Assembly (NCBI GenBank): GCA_964508975.1
Contig: CAZDVQ010000034.1
Span: 1-47,234, forward strand
Length of the DNA stretch: 47,234 nt
Direction of reading: 5' to 3'
Origin: CAZDVQ01 sp964508975
GTDB taxonomy: Bacteria > Bacteroidota > Bacteroidia > Chitinophagales > Saprospiraceae
The notes beneath the pieces were generated by a model, which ran no database searches, had not been told where the DNA came from, and saw only the letters and a program-made list of their open reading frames with translations. This document shows positions 30,454-38,444 of this stretch, in pieces; position 1 is the stretch's first letter, and each line of letters starts with the position of its first letter. Both the position numbers and the translations under genes were made by a program.

Positions 30454-30481
30454 GTTGTAGGGGCGCACCTACGTGTGCGCC
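30355..30481 (+). repeat. Near-identical T9SS gene tail, copy 2 of 2
   Basis: This 127-bp block matches 1487-1613 with about five differences, covering the last ~32 codons, the stop codon and the following hairpin (GGCGCAC ... GTGTGCGCC). Upstream of 30355 the two genes differ strongly. Confidence 0.85.
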
Positions 30482-30531
30482 CACGGTAGGCAGGATTGAT
30501 TGGTTCTAGTTTATTGCCAACAGCATTATTT

Positions 30532-31251
30532 TTTACCACCCCGTCTGCTGCGCTACACGCGTTGCGTTGCGCTTGCATCCACCCCTCCTTTGCATGGCTA
30601 CGATTAGGACACATTTTTTGGCTGGTAGTTTAAGGGCATGTACAGGCAAAAGCTGCCCAAAGGGCAGCCCATGATGGTAGCCGCGGGTAAGCGCAGCGCA
30701 ACCCGGGGATTAAAACGCAATGTTCACACAGCCCTGGCGCGGCGGTAAGCGCTAAAAATGGGTCTATACATTGCACCGCCGCGCAATGGGTACAAGTTTT
30801 TTTAAAAATTTTAATTGGAATTAAGGTCTTTTGCGCCTCCCCCCGGCGCTGCGCGCCGACCCCCTCCACTGCACAGACGCTGAGCGTCCGTTAGTAGCGG
30901 GGGTTGGGCCGAGCTACGCTCGACCGGATTTCGGTACGGCTACCGTTCCGTGGCGATTCCTGTACCGTACATGCTCAAACGGCTTGCCGCCACGGGTTTA
31001 CTGATGTCGCCCTGAACCCCGGGTTGCGCTGCGCTGACCCGGGGCTATTAACATTAGACCCCTCTGGGGTCAGGCAATGCTGTACAAAAAATGTGTCCTA
31101 ATCGTAGCCTTTGCATGGAGGGGAATTTAAATTATCTTATATTTAATTGATTATCAATGATATATAGCAAGACCTAGACTCCCCTCCATGCAAAGGAGGG
31201 GTGGATGCGCAAGTGGCGTTTAACGCCACGTAGCGCAGACGGGGTGGTAAA
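30532..31251. mobile_element. Outer inverted-repeat element interrupted by a second element
   Basis: The left arm (30532-30596, starting TTTACCACCCCGTCTG) and right arm (about 31183-31251, ending CAGACGGGGTGGTAAA) are inverted copies sharing a CATCCACCCCTCCTTTGCAT core. The native interior, about 31120-31180, is AT-rich (TTATATTTAATTGATTATC). Without the 512-bp insertion and one 9-bp duplication the element would be about 200 bp. No coding sequence is seen. Confidence 0.75.
30597..31108. mobile_element. 512-bp element with 24-bp terminal inverted repeats and 9-bp target duplication
   Basis: The left end begins GCTACGATTAGGACACATTT and the right end is its perfect complement over 24 bp (30597-30620 and 31085-31108). 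CTTTGCATG occurs directly on both sides (30588-30596 and 31109-31117) as a 9-bp target duplication. Inside are further inverted repeats, including GCGCGGCGGT/ACCGCCGCGC (30737-30746, 30775-30784) and GCGCAGCGCAACCCGGGG against CCCCGGGTTGCGCTGCGC (about 30690-30708, 31017-31034). No transposase frame is visible, so it is non-autonomous or a deletion derivative. Confidence 0.9.
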
Positions 31252-31279
31252 TCACCATGAAAAGGGAACCAATTAAGGC

Positions 31280-31413
31280 AGGCCAGAACACTGTTCGGCC
31301 TAGCGATGCGGAGGGCGGCCGAAGGCCGTACCGCAGGGGCGTAGCCCCAAGGTATGAGCGAGCAGCGAACCCGTAGCGTAGCGCCCCGAGCAACGCGAGG
31401 GGAGGCCCCAAAA
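31280..31413 (+). repeat. REP-like GC-rich element (forward)
   Basis: GGCCAGAACACTGTTCGGCC leads into TAGCGATGCGGAGGGCGGCC, then GAGCGAGCAGCGAACCC and GAGGCCCCAAAA. It is the same core as in the composite repeats at 27728 and 37420. It ends about 18 bp before the stop codon of the T9SS gene on the minus strand. Confidence 0.8.
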
Positions 31414-31431
31414 ATTCATCTACAATAAAAC

Positions 31432-33090
31432 CTATTCTTTCACCACCTTGCTGTACCAGCTTTGCTGGCCGCTGTGCAGGCTAACGATGTACATGCCTTT
31501 AGGCAAGTGACCTATGTTGATAGACTGGCTAGCCGATAAGCTCTCGTGCAGTAATAACTTGCCCGTTAAATCGAATACTTTGACTTGTGGAACCTCCGTA
31601 CCGATGCTTTCGGGCACTTGGATGTTGAGCAGGCCCGTGCTAGGGTTGGGGTAAATTTGCAACGCTTGTAATTGTGTTGAGGTTTCAGTGTTTGCAATGG
31701 TAGAACAGCCATCAAAGCTGCTGTAGTTATCGCCGTAAAACTGTTGTAGCAAAGCAATGCGGGTCAACGCATTGTCGACCTGTGCCAAGGAGCCGAGGCT
31801 TTGATTCCAGTGGAAAGACAGGGCGTAAGTAAGCTCCACGGTTTTATTGGCTGGGTAGTGGGCTTCATAGGTCGACATCAATAGACGGTCGTCGTTGCTT
31901 GTATTGGCGACGTTTTGCATGGACCAGCCCTGTGGGTCAGACGGTGGGTCGGGGAACATGTGGTCGGTCCTTTGGCCATTGGGTGCATAACCGGTAGGGT
32001 CAGAATCGCTCAAATAGCTGTTGTCGCGCCATTGGCCCCGGAGGTAGTTATAATGATCCATCGCCAGGTTGGGGTTGCCTTGGATGGTTCCGTTGTTGTG
32101 GTACACCAAGCTTTTATCTACATTGCGGCTGAGCAAGGTAACGGCTTGTACGGGTGGGTTGGATCCGTATACGATGTTTTGGCCATCGCCGTCGTACCAA
32201 TACATGGTGTTTTGTGTAGGGGCGGAGCCAATGAGCACGTCGCTGTCGATGCCCAACTCAGGGTCGGCCCAAAAGCCTAAAAACAAGCTATCGAAGGGTA
32301 GCCCAAGGTTGTTTTTGATGGTTCTACGGATGAAGATTGTGCTATCCAACAATGTTTGTGCGCCACAATCAAAGGAGTAGGCCATGTTGTGCACTTCGGT
32401 GAAAAGGGGTTCGCCCCTCACAATGGAGTCAACAAAGTAATCGTTTTCAATCCACCAGGCCATAGCGCTAGGAATAGCGAGGGGTTTGGTGGGGTCTAAC
32501 AGCGGGTAATCGCCATCGAGTGGGTTGTAAATGCTATCGGCATTTTGGTCGAAGAACGGCGCTAGGTCGAGGGAGTCGATGGCAAAGCCATTCTGGCTGG
32601 GTGAATGTGGGTTCAAGCGGCCAGGCCAAGCGAGTATGGCTGGGTCAACCGGCCCGTCGATTTGACCGTTATCGGCAAAGTCCATGATATGATCCAGGAT
32701 AGGAGCATCTTCAACTTGCCAGATACGGTTGTAGTTCACCGAGGTATTGGCAATCCGGGTAGAGTCCCACCAGTATCTAGGAAAAGGGCCGTTGACGAAG
32801 CCTGCATGATAAGATGATGCCCGTACTGCAAGATTGCTATTGATGTCGATGGCCCCGTACCATAAGCCAGATGCGAAGAACGTGTGGCGGTCGGGTAGGG
32901 CGGGGTTGTAGGGCACGGAGTAATTGCTTGGCCCTTGCCCCGATTGCTGGTTCCAGCCTAGGATACCGCCTACTGATATAGGCATGGCTACCTGGTTAGG
33001 GTTGAAGATAATGCTTGACTGTTGGCCGTAAGTGGCTTGGCTAAAGGCTAGGCTTAATAGGAGCCAAAATGCATAGGTAAACTTTTTCAT
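31432..33090 (-). CDS. T9SS secreted protein, unknown passenger
   Basis: This 552-residue protein has a signal peptide (MKKFTYAFWLLLSLAFSQATYG, cleavage near GQQ). Its ~460-residue passenger is rich in Asp, Asn, Tyr and Trp, with many acidic loops (DQNADSIYNPLDGDYP; DLAPFFDQNADS) that may bind calcium. I recall such passengers as a common unassigned group in Bacteroidota. A type A T9SS sorting domain closes it (LQIYPNPSTGLLNIQV ... KGMYIVSLHSG ... SKVVKE). A consensus promoter lies 47 bp upstream. It is a lone gene; the last ~75 residues do not share the near-identical tail of the other two T9SS genes. Confidence 0.88.
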   Translation of the reverse strand: MKKFTYAFWLLLSLAFSQATYGQQSSIIFNPNQVAMPISVGGILGWNQQSGQGPSNYSVPYNPALPDRHTFFASGLWYGAIDINSNLAVRASSYHAGFVNGPFPRYWWDSTRIANTSVNYNRIWQVEDAPILDHIMDFADNGQIDGPVDPAILAWPGRLNPHSPSQNGFAIDSLDLAPFFDQNADSIYNPLDGDYPLLDPTKPLAIPSAMAWWIENDYFVDSIVRGEPLFTEVHNMAYSFDCGAQTLLDSTIFIRRTIKNNLGLPFDSLFLGFWADPELGIDSDVLIGSAPTQNTMYWYDGDGQNIVYGSNPPVQAVTLLSRNVDKSLVYHNNGTIQGNPNLAMDHYNYLRGQWRDNSYLSDSDPTGYAPNGQRTDHMFPDPPSDPQGWSMQNVANTSNDDRLLMSTYEAHYPANKTVELTYALSFHWNQSLGSLAQVDNALTRIALLQQFYGDNYSSFDGCSTIANTETSTQLQALQIYPNPSTGLLNIQVPESIGTEVPQVKVFDLTGKLLLHESLSASQSINIGHLPKGMYIVSLHSGQQSWYSKVVKE

Positions 33091-33137
33091 GTGTAAATAT
33101 TTTGCAGTTTAATAATATGGTTTCCCTTTCGATGACA

Positions 33138-33170
33138 CAAACATAGGGGCTGGTTCAGGTTAGAAACAAA
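33138..33170 (-). promoter_or_regulatory. Promoter (TTTG - 21 bp - TATGTTTG) for the T9SS gene
   Basis: On the minus strand TTTG (33167-33170) and TATGTTTG (33138-33145) match the Bacteroidota -33 and -7 elements with a 21-bp spacer. The predicted leader is about 40 nt. Confidence 0.65.
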
Positions 33171-33358
33171 CCAAATAAACTGGATAACACAGGAGTCTGA
33201 GCGTTATCGCTACCTGCATAGCTGTGCATTAAGGTTTTGGGTATCAATAGGGGATTGGTTTGCATGGATACGGCAAAGTAAATCGGGTTGCTACATATGT
33301 CATAGCGCTGCATGTAAACAGGGGTGAAACACAGTGCTTTATATGGCCGAAAGTATAC

Positions 33359-33623
33359 TTATCCACAACGTATTCACACTTATCAACATTCTATAAACAA
33401 GCAATGTGGATAAGTATTTTAATTAAAATATTGATAATCAAATAATTATAAAGTTATCCACATATTGTGAGTAACTTTATACCCAAACTCCCGCACCAAA
33501 TGTTTATTTTCGTTGTTGGTTTTCTGGTCGTTTTTTGAGCTGAAATTTACTCCGTTAACTTTCTCTTTTTTGAGAACCCTAGTAAAATAAGGGCATCCCA
33601 AAATTGTGGATAAAATGTGGAGA
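33359..33623. other. DnaA-box cluster: candidate oriC or DnaA-controlled nrd promoter
   Basis: Four perfect DnaA boxes are present: TTATCCACA at 33359-33367 (+), its complement TGTGGATAA at 33405-33413, TTATCCACA at 33454-33462 (+) and TGTGGATAA at 33605-33613. One-mismatch sites are TTATCAACA (33380-33388) and TGTGGAGAA (33615-33623). Between boxes 2 and 3 is a very AT-rich stretch (33414-33453) that could unwind. The 655-bp gap has no gene. The arrangement fits a replication origin, but DnaA control of nrdBA, as in E. coli nrdAB, is an equally serious explanation. Confidence 0.7.
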
Positions 33624-33745
33624 AGTATTGTGCAAAAAATGCCTGTTCAACCATTCTCTGGAACTACCTTTATCCCCCCAATCAGAAAAAAGGTTTCCAC
33701 AAAACCTTCCCCCATTTTAGTTCACCAAGTCAAATTTACCCCACA

Positions 33746-34732
33746 ATGACAACCCGCCAGCACCTAGACGAGCCCCTGCTCGTGGAGAACACCAAGCGCT
33801 TCGTCCTTTTCCCCATTCAACACGACGAGGTGTGGAAAATGTACAAACAAGCCGAGGCTAGTTTCTGGACTACGGAAGAGATTGACCTATCACCCGACCT
33901 CGTTGACTGGGAGCAAAAACTCACCGACGACGAACGCTTTTTCATCAAACATATCCTCGCTTTCTTCGCCGCTAGCGATGGTATCGTGAACGAAAACCTC
34001 GTGCTCAACTTCATGCGCGAGGTACAAATCCCCGAAGCTCGCTGTTTTTACGGTTTCCAGGTGGCCATCGAGAATATCCACGCTGAAACATACAGCTTGC
34101 TCATCGATACCTATATCAAAGACAACGCCGAGAAGAGCTACCTCTTCAACGCGATGGAAACGGTGCCTTGCGTGAGCAAAAAAGCCAACTGGGCTATGCG
34201 CTGGATTGAAAACGCACCAAGTTTTGCACACCGCTTGGTAGCCTTTGCCGCCGTTGAAGGTATTTTCTTCTCTGGCTCTTTCTGCGCCATCTTCTGGTTG
34301 AAAAAACGCGGCCTCATGCCTGGTTTAACCTTCTCGAACGAGTTGATTAGCCGCGACGAAGGCATGCACACCGATTTTGCTTGCTTGCTCTATTCTATGC
34401 TCAACAACAAAGTTGCTGCCGACGACATCCGCGCCATCATCTGTGAAGCTGTTGAATACGAAACGGAGTTTGTTCGCGATGCTATCCCCGTTTCGCTTAT
34501 CGGTATGAACGCCGACTTGATGATCGAGTACATCCAGTTCGTGGCCGACCGCCTCCTGCTCTCCCTCGGTTGCGAAAAACACTACAACACGGCTAACCCA
34601 TTCCCTTGGATGGAAATGATCTCGCTGCAAGGTAAAACCAACTTCTTCGAAAAACGCGTAGGTGAATACCAAAAATCAGGTGTCATGGCCGAAAAAGGCA
34701 AACAAGTTATCACCTTCGACGAAGAATTCTAA
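33746..34732 (+). CDS. nrdB: Ribonucleotide reductase class Ia, small subunit
   Basis: This 328-residue protein houses the di-iron site and tyrosyl radical needed to reduce ribonucleotides. Iron ligands are visible in FFAASDGIVNENL (Asp/Glu), RCFYGFQVAIENIHAETYSL (Glu, Glu, His), AAVEGIFF (Glu) and NELISRDEGMHTDF (Glu, His). The radical Tyr is in HAETYSLLID. The C-terminal peptide ITFDEEF is the part that binds the large subunit. The ATG at 33746 gives the family start MTTRQHLDEPLL; a longer in-frame version would begin inside the DnaA-box region. A promoter-like TACCTTTA is at 33665. nrdA follows after 94 bp. Regulation by DnaA at the upstream boxes is plausible. Confidence 0.96.
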   Translation: MTTRQHLDEPLLVENTKRFVLFPIQHDEVWKMYKQAEASFWTTEEIDLSPDLVDWEQKLTDDERFFIKHILAFFAASDGIVNENLVLNFMREVQIPEARCFYGFQVAIENIHAETYSLLIDTYIKDNAEKSYLFNAMETVPCVSKKANWAMRWIENAPSFAHRLVAFAAVEGIFFSGSFCAIFWLKKRGLMPGLTFSNELISRDEGMHTDFACLLYSMLNNKVAADDIRAIICEAVEYETEFVRDAIPVSLIGMNADLMIEYIQFVADRLLLSLGCEKHYNTANPFPWMEMISLQGKTNFFEKRVGEYQKSGVMAEKGKQVITFDEEF

Positions 34733-34745
34733 ATTGAGTTAAAAG

Positions 34746-34800
34746 TTATGAGTTTTATACTCTGCTCTCTGCTCTCAGCACTCTGCTCTCTACACTATCC
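34746..34800 (+). repeat. Fragment of the composite repeat between nrdB and nrdA
   Basis: TACTCTGCTCTCTGCTCTCA and CACTCTGCTCTCTACACTAT resemble the ACTCTGCTCTCAGCCCTCTG part of the composite repeats at 27728 and 37420, here with the CTCTGCTCT unit repeated. It fills most of the 94-bp gap between the two subunit genes. Confidence 0.55.
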
Positions 34801-34826
34801 TCCCCAATCATAAATTTCACTGCCCC

Positions 34827-37313
34827 ATGATGTACGTTGTAAAAAGAAGCGGCAAAAAAGAAGAAGTCAGCTTCGATAAAATCACAGCCCGTATCCGTAA
34901 ACTATGCTACGGTCTAGATAATAACTACGTAGACGCCATCGAGATTTCACGTAAAGTGATCCAAGGCTTATACGACGGTGTAACCACCACCACTTTGGAT
35001 AACCTGGCTGCCGAGACCTCGGCTACCATGGCTACCTTGCACCCTGATTACGGTATCCTTGCGGCACGTATCGCCGTGTCGAACCTGCACAAGAACACCA
35101 ACAAGTCGTTCGCGGAAACCGTGAAAGACCTGTATGAATATATCGACCCAACCACCAACGATAAGGCTCAGTTGATCTCGGACGAAACCTATAAAACCGT
35201 TTGGGAAAACCGCGACCGCCTCGACTCGGCCATCATCTACGATCGCGATTACGAGTTCGACTACTTCGGGTTTAAAACCCTCGAGCGCTCGTACCTCATG
35301 CGTATGAAAGGCGAGGTGGTTGAACGTCCACAACACCTGTTCATGCGTGCTGCGGTAGGCATCCACGGCAACGATATCGACGCGGCCATCGAGACCTACA
35401 ACTTGATGTCTGAAAAATGGTTTATCCACGCTACCCCAACCTTGTTCAACGCGGGTACACCTAAACCACAGTTGTCGTCTTGCTTCTTGTTGAGCGTTAC
35501 CGACGACTCTATCACGGGTATCTTTGAAACCTTGACCCGCTGTGCCAAAATTTCACAATCTGCTGGTGGTATCGGTGTAAGTATACACAACGTACGGGCT
35601 AAAGGTAGCTACATCAAAGGCACCGGCGGTACCTCTAACGGTATTGTGCCCATGTTGCGCGTTTACAACGACACGGCGCGTTACGTTGACCAAGGCGGTG
35701 GCAAACGCAAAGGCGCCTTTGCGGTATACATCGAGCCTTGGCATGCTGATATCGAGGACTTCCTCGAGTTGAAAAAGAACCACGGTAAAGAAGAAGCCCG
35801 CGCCCGCGACTTGTTCTATGCCCTTTGGATTCCAGACCTTTTCATGGAGCGCGTGAAAAACAACGCCACATGGTCGTTATTCTGCCCGAACGAGTGTCCT
35901 GGCTTGTACGACAGCTACGCTGGCGAGTTCGAAGCCCTGTACCACAAGTACGAGCAAGAAGGCCGTGCCCGCAAAACCATACAAGCCCGTGAACTTTGGA
36001 CCAGCATCCTCGAGTCTCAAATTGAGACTGGAACACCATACATGTTGTTCAAAGACCATGCGAACCGCAAGAGCAACCAGAAAAACTTGGGTACTATCCG
36101 CTCGTCAAACCTCTGTACTGAAATCATGGAGTACACTTCTGCCGATGAAGTAGCGGTGTGTAACTTGGCTTCTATCAACTTGTCGAAGTTTGTAGAAGAT
36201 CGCGAGTTCGACTTCAAACGCTTGTACGAGATTTCGCGTGTGGCTACCCGCAACCTGAACAAGGTTATCGATATCAACTACTACCCTGTACCTGAGGCGC
36301 GCAACTCGAACATGCGCCACCGCCCGATTGGTATCGGTGTGCAAGGTTTGGCCGATGCCTTTATCATGATGCGCTTCCCCTTTGAAAGTGCTGAAGCCCG
36401 CAAGTTAAACCGCGATATTTTCGAGACGATTTACTTCGCCGCCGTGACTGAGTCATGCGAGCAAGCTAAAATCCACGGTGCATACGAATCGTTCAAAGGT
36501 TCGCCCATTAGCCAAGGTATTTTCCAGTTCGACATGTGGGGCGAGCAGCCTTCTGATCGTTGGGACTGGGAATCGCTCCGCAAGGATGTAATGCAGTACG
36601 GTGTGCGCAACAGCTTGTTGTTGGCGCCAATGCCAACCGCGTCAACCTCGCAAATCCTGGGCAACAATGAGTGTTTTGAGCCTTACACCACGAATATCTA
36701 CACCCGCCGTACTTTGTCGGGCGAGTATATCATCGTGAACAAGCACTTGCTCAAAGACTTGATTGCTTACGGCCTGTGGAACGAGGAAATGAAAGAAATC
36801 CTCATAGCGGCCAATGGTTCTGTGCAAAACATTGAAGGCTTGCCAGAGGAATTGAAAGAGTTGTACAAAACCTCTTTCGAGATCAAGCAAAGGACCATCA
36901 TCGACTTGTCGGCTGACCGCGGTGCGTTCATCTGCCAATCGCAAAGCTTGAACTTGTTCGTGGAGAACGCCAACTTTGCCAAGTTAACGTCTATGCACTT
37001 CTACGCTTGGGAACGCGGCCTCAAAACCGGTATGTACTACCTGCGTACTCGTCCGGCTGCCGACCCGATCAAGTTCACCTTGTCGGCCAAGTACCAGAAA
37101 AAATATGTCAACAAACTCGACACGGAAGCGCGTATCGAGGCGGTAAAATCTATCAAACCAATCGAGGTGAAGGATGTAACGCCGCCAGCACCCGTGGTAG
37201 AGGAACCCATCCAAGAGTACAACATAGAGTTACCGGAGTACAAGGCCCCGGCCAGCGACCAACTCTCGTGCAGCCTCGACAACCCAGAAGGTTGCGAAAT
37301 GTGCGGTTCATAA
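34827..37313 (+). CDS. nrdA: Ribonucleotide reductase class Ia, large subunit
   Basis: This 828-residue protein contains the active and allosteric sites of ribonucleotide reductase. An ATP-cone domain comes first (YVVKRSGKKEEVSFDKITAR, residues ~3-22). The catalytic barrel includes the substrate-reducing Cys in LSSCFLLSVTDD, NLCTEIMEYTSADEVAVCNL (with the conserved Asn, Cys and Glu) and ASINLSKF. MPTASTSQILGNNECFEP is the phosphate/substrate loop. The C-terminal redox pair is CEMC in NPEGCEMCGS. Start at the ATG at 34827 or the next codon. It is followed by a good terminator. It works with nrdB upstream; the ATP cone indicates overall activity control by dATP. Confidence 0.97.
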   Translation: MMYVVKRSGKKEEVSFDKITARIRKLCYGLDNNYVDAIEISRKVIQGLYDGVTTTTLDNLAAETSATMATLHPDYGILAARIAVSNLHKNTNKSFAETVKDLYEYIDPTTNDKAQLISDETYKTVWENRDRLDSAIIYDRDYEFDYFGFKTLERSYLMRMKGEVVERPQHLFMRAAVGIHGNDIDAAIETYNLMSEKWFIHATPTLFNAGTPKPQLSSCFLLSVTDDSITGIFETLTRCAKISQSAGGIGVSIHNVRAKGSYIKGTGGTSNGIVPMLRVYNDTARYVDQGGGKRKGAFAVYIEPWHADIEDFLELKKNHGKEEARARDLFYALWIPDLFMERVKNNATWSLFCPNECPGLYDSYAGEFEALYHKYEQEGRARKTIQARELWTSILESQIETGTPYMLFKDHANRKSNQKNLGTIRSSNLCTEIMEYTSADEVAVCNLASINLSKFVEDREFDFKRLYEISRVATRNLNKVIDINYYPVPEARNSNMRHRPIGIGVQGLADAFIMMRFPFESAEARKLNRDIFETIYFAAVTESCEQAKIHGAYESFKGSPISQGIFQFDMWGEQPSDRWDWESLRKDVMQYGVRNSLLLAPMPTASTSQILGNNECFEPYTTNIYTRRTLSGEYIIVNKHLLKDLIAYGLWNEEMKEILIAANGSVQNIEGLPEELKELYKTSFEIKQRTIIDLSADRGAFICQSQSLNLFVENANFAKLTSMHFYAWERGLKTGMYYLRTRPAADPIKFTLSAKYQKKYVNKLDTEARIEAVKSIKPIEVKDVTPPAPVVEEPIQEYNIELPEYKAPASDQLSCSLDNPEGCEMCGS

Positions 37314-37351
37314 ATCACATAGGTTCAGACTAAGAAAACCACCATAAACAG

Positions 37352-37381
37352 AAGCCCCGAGCGCAAGCTTGGGGCTTTTTG
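37352..37381 (+). terminator. Rho-independent terminator after nrdA
   Basis: AGCCCCGAGC pairs with GCTTGGGGCT around GCAA, followed by a short T run (37377-37380). It lies about 38 bp after the nrdA stop. Confidence 0.88.
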
Positions 37382-37419
37382 TTTGGCTTTTTTAGCGTAA
37401 GGCTTTTTTAGCATAAGGC

Positions 37420-37782
37420 TAAACTAGCTAAAATGCAAAAAAAACAAAAATGGCTAATCAAACGTCATTTCATCAATTCATCATTTTATCATTTATTCTT
37501 TTGGGGCCTCCGCCGCGCTGCGGCGGCGCTACGCTACGGGTTCGCTTTCGCTCATACCTTGGGGCTACGCCCCTGCGGTACGGCCTAAGGCCGCCCTCCG
37601 CATCGCTAGGCCGTTGGATAGTTATGAGGGCAGAGGGCTGAGAGCAGAGTGGGGCGGATTCATCCGCACATCCTCATATCCCCATATCAACAAGCTAGGC
37701 CTAACAGTGCTCTGGCGTGCCCATTCATTGGGCGACCACAAGGGTCTCCCTTACGCATCATTAACCATTAACCCCTACATTG
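37420..37782 (-). repeat. ~340-bp composite repeat, copy 2 (reverse)
   Basis: It is the reverse complement of 27728-28068 in the same module order, with high identity including GCCCAATGAATGGG, CTCAGCCCTCTG and the REP-like core. Just before it, CTTTTTTAGCGTAAGG and CTTTTTTAGCATAAGG form a 16-bp tandem pair (37387-37418). Its outer edge (CTAGCTAAAATGCAAAA) is inverted relative to 38062-38083, so the whole 37.4-38.1 kb segment forms a large palindrome-like unit. Confidence 0.85.
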
Positions 37783-38040
37783 CCCTTGTTGGCGTCCCCG
37801 CCAACAAGCGGTAAAACAGGGCAGGTGATTGGCAATCTTGTACGGCCGTTGGCGGGGACGCCAACAGCGGCAATGTGTGTAGAAAAAACGGCGGTAAAGC
37901 CGCCGTTCCCGCGCCAGCGATGTGGAGCGGTGGCCCGCAGGGCCAGACCGCAACGCGGGCCGAGCGAACAGCGAGCCGCGCAACGTAGCGACCCGAGCAA
38001 AGCGAGGGGGGCGCCCAAAAGATGAAATGATGAAAAGAAT
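37783..38040 (+). repeat. REP-like GC-rich element (forward) with GCCAACAAGCGG lead
   Basis: A lead with GTTGGCGTCCCCGCCAAC-type inverted repeats precedes the core CCAGCGATGTGGAGCGGTGG, then GGGCCGAGCGAACAGCGAGC and GGGGGGCGCCCAAAAG. The lead text GCCAACAGCGGCAATGTGTG recurs at 42345-42370. Together with the reverse composite copy before it, and phased array 3 after it, it fills the 1131-bp gap between nrdA and the kinase gene. Confidence 0.8.
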
Positions 38041-38082
38041 AAATGATGAAAAGACAGGTTGTTTTGCATTTCGCTAATTTAG

Positions 38083-38195
38083 CCTTTAGCCATCTTCAGC
38101 TAATTTTACCAAATTTTCAACCTTTAGCCATCTTCAGCTAATTTTACCAAATTTTCAGCCTTTACCAATCTTCAGCTAATTTCACCAAATTTCAG
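38083..38195 (+). repeat. Three 38-bp tandem repeats built of ~10-bp units (array 3)
   Basis: Units at 38083-38120, 38121-38158 and 38159-38195 read CCTTTAGCCATCTTCAGCTA then ATTTTACCAAATTTTCA with small changes. Within each, the sub-units TTAGCCATCT, TCAGCTAATT and TTACCAAATT keep a 10-bp step. Purine-rich complements (AGCTAAAATG, TGGCTAAT) lie at about 37425-37455 on the other side of the REP pair. It is related in design to the arrays at 1783 and 6925. Confidence 0.85.
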
Positions 38196-38334
38196 CCCAC
38201 AAAAAAGCTACTTCGTGTATTTTTACACTAAGTATTTTAAATAAAACAACTGTAAACGATTGTATTTAAGCGGCTTGCTTGAAAAAAGAATGTACTGGGC
38301 AGGTAGAAGTGTTCTAAAAAACGCGCAATAACTA

Positions 38335-38342
38335 TACCTTTG
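38335..38342 (+). promoter_or_regulatory. Promoter -7 box (TACCTTTG) for the kinase gene
   Basis: TACCTTTG fits TAnnTTTG and lies 102 bp before the ATG at 38445, predicting a leader of about 95 nt. Array 3 ends about 140 bp upstream. Confidence 0.5.
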
Positions 38343-38444
38343 TAGCCCAACCAGAAATAATAGCTTGAATATGTGTGTATTCGGGTTATTCGTTTGCTTG
38401 GTTAGTACAAAAAATGAAAATCAAACACCCTTTACACCATCCGT

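Noticed and set aside
30597..31108. Hidden transposase in the 512-bp element
   Set aside because: The open frames inside are under 80 codons, Cys- or Arg-rich and without catalytic motifs.
33091..33745. A protein-coding gene in the gap before nrdB
   Set aside because: The only open frames are short and cross DnaA boxes; the region is better explained as regulatory or origin DNA.
34968..35429. Open frame of 153 codons opposite nrdA
   Set aside because: It lies entirely within nrdA on the other strand and has no family features; long opposite frames are expected from codon bias.
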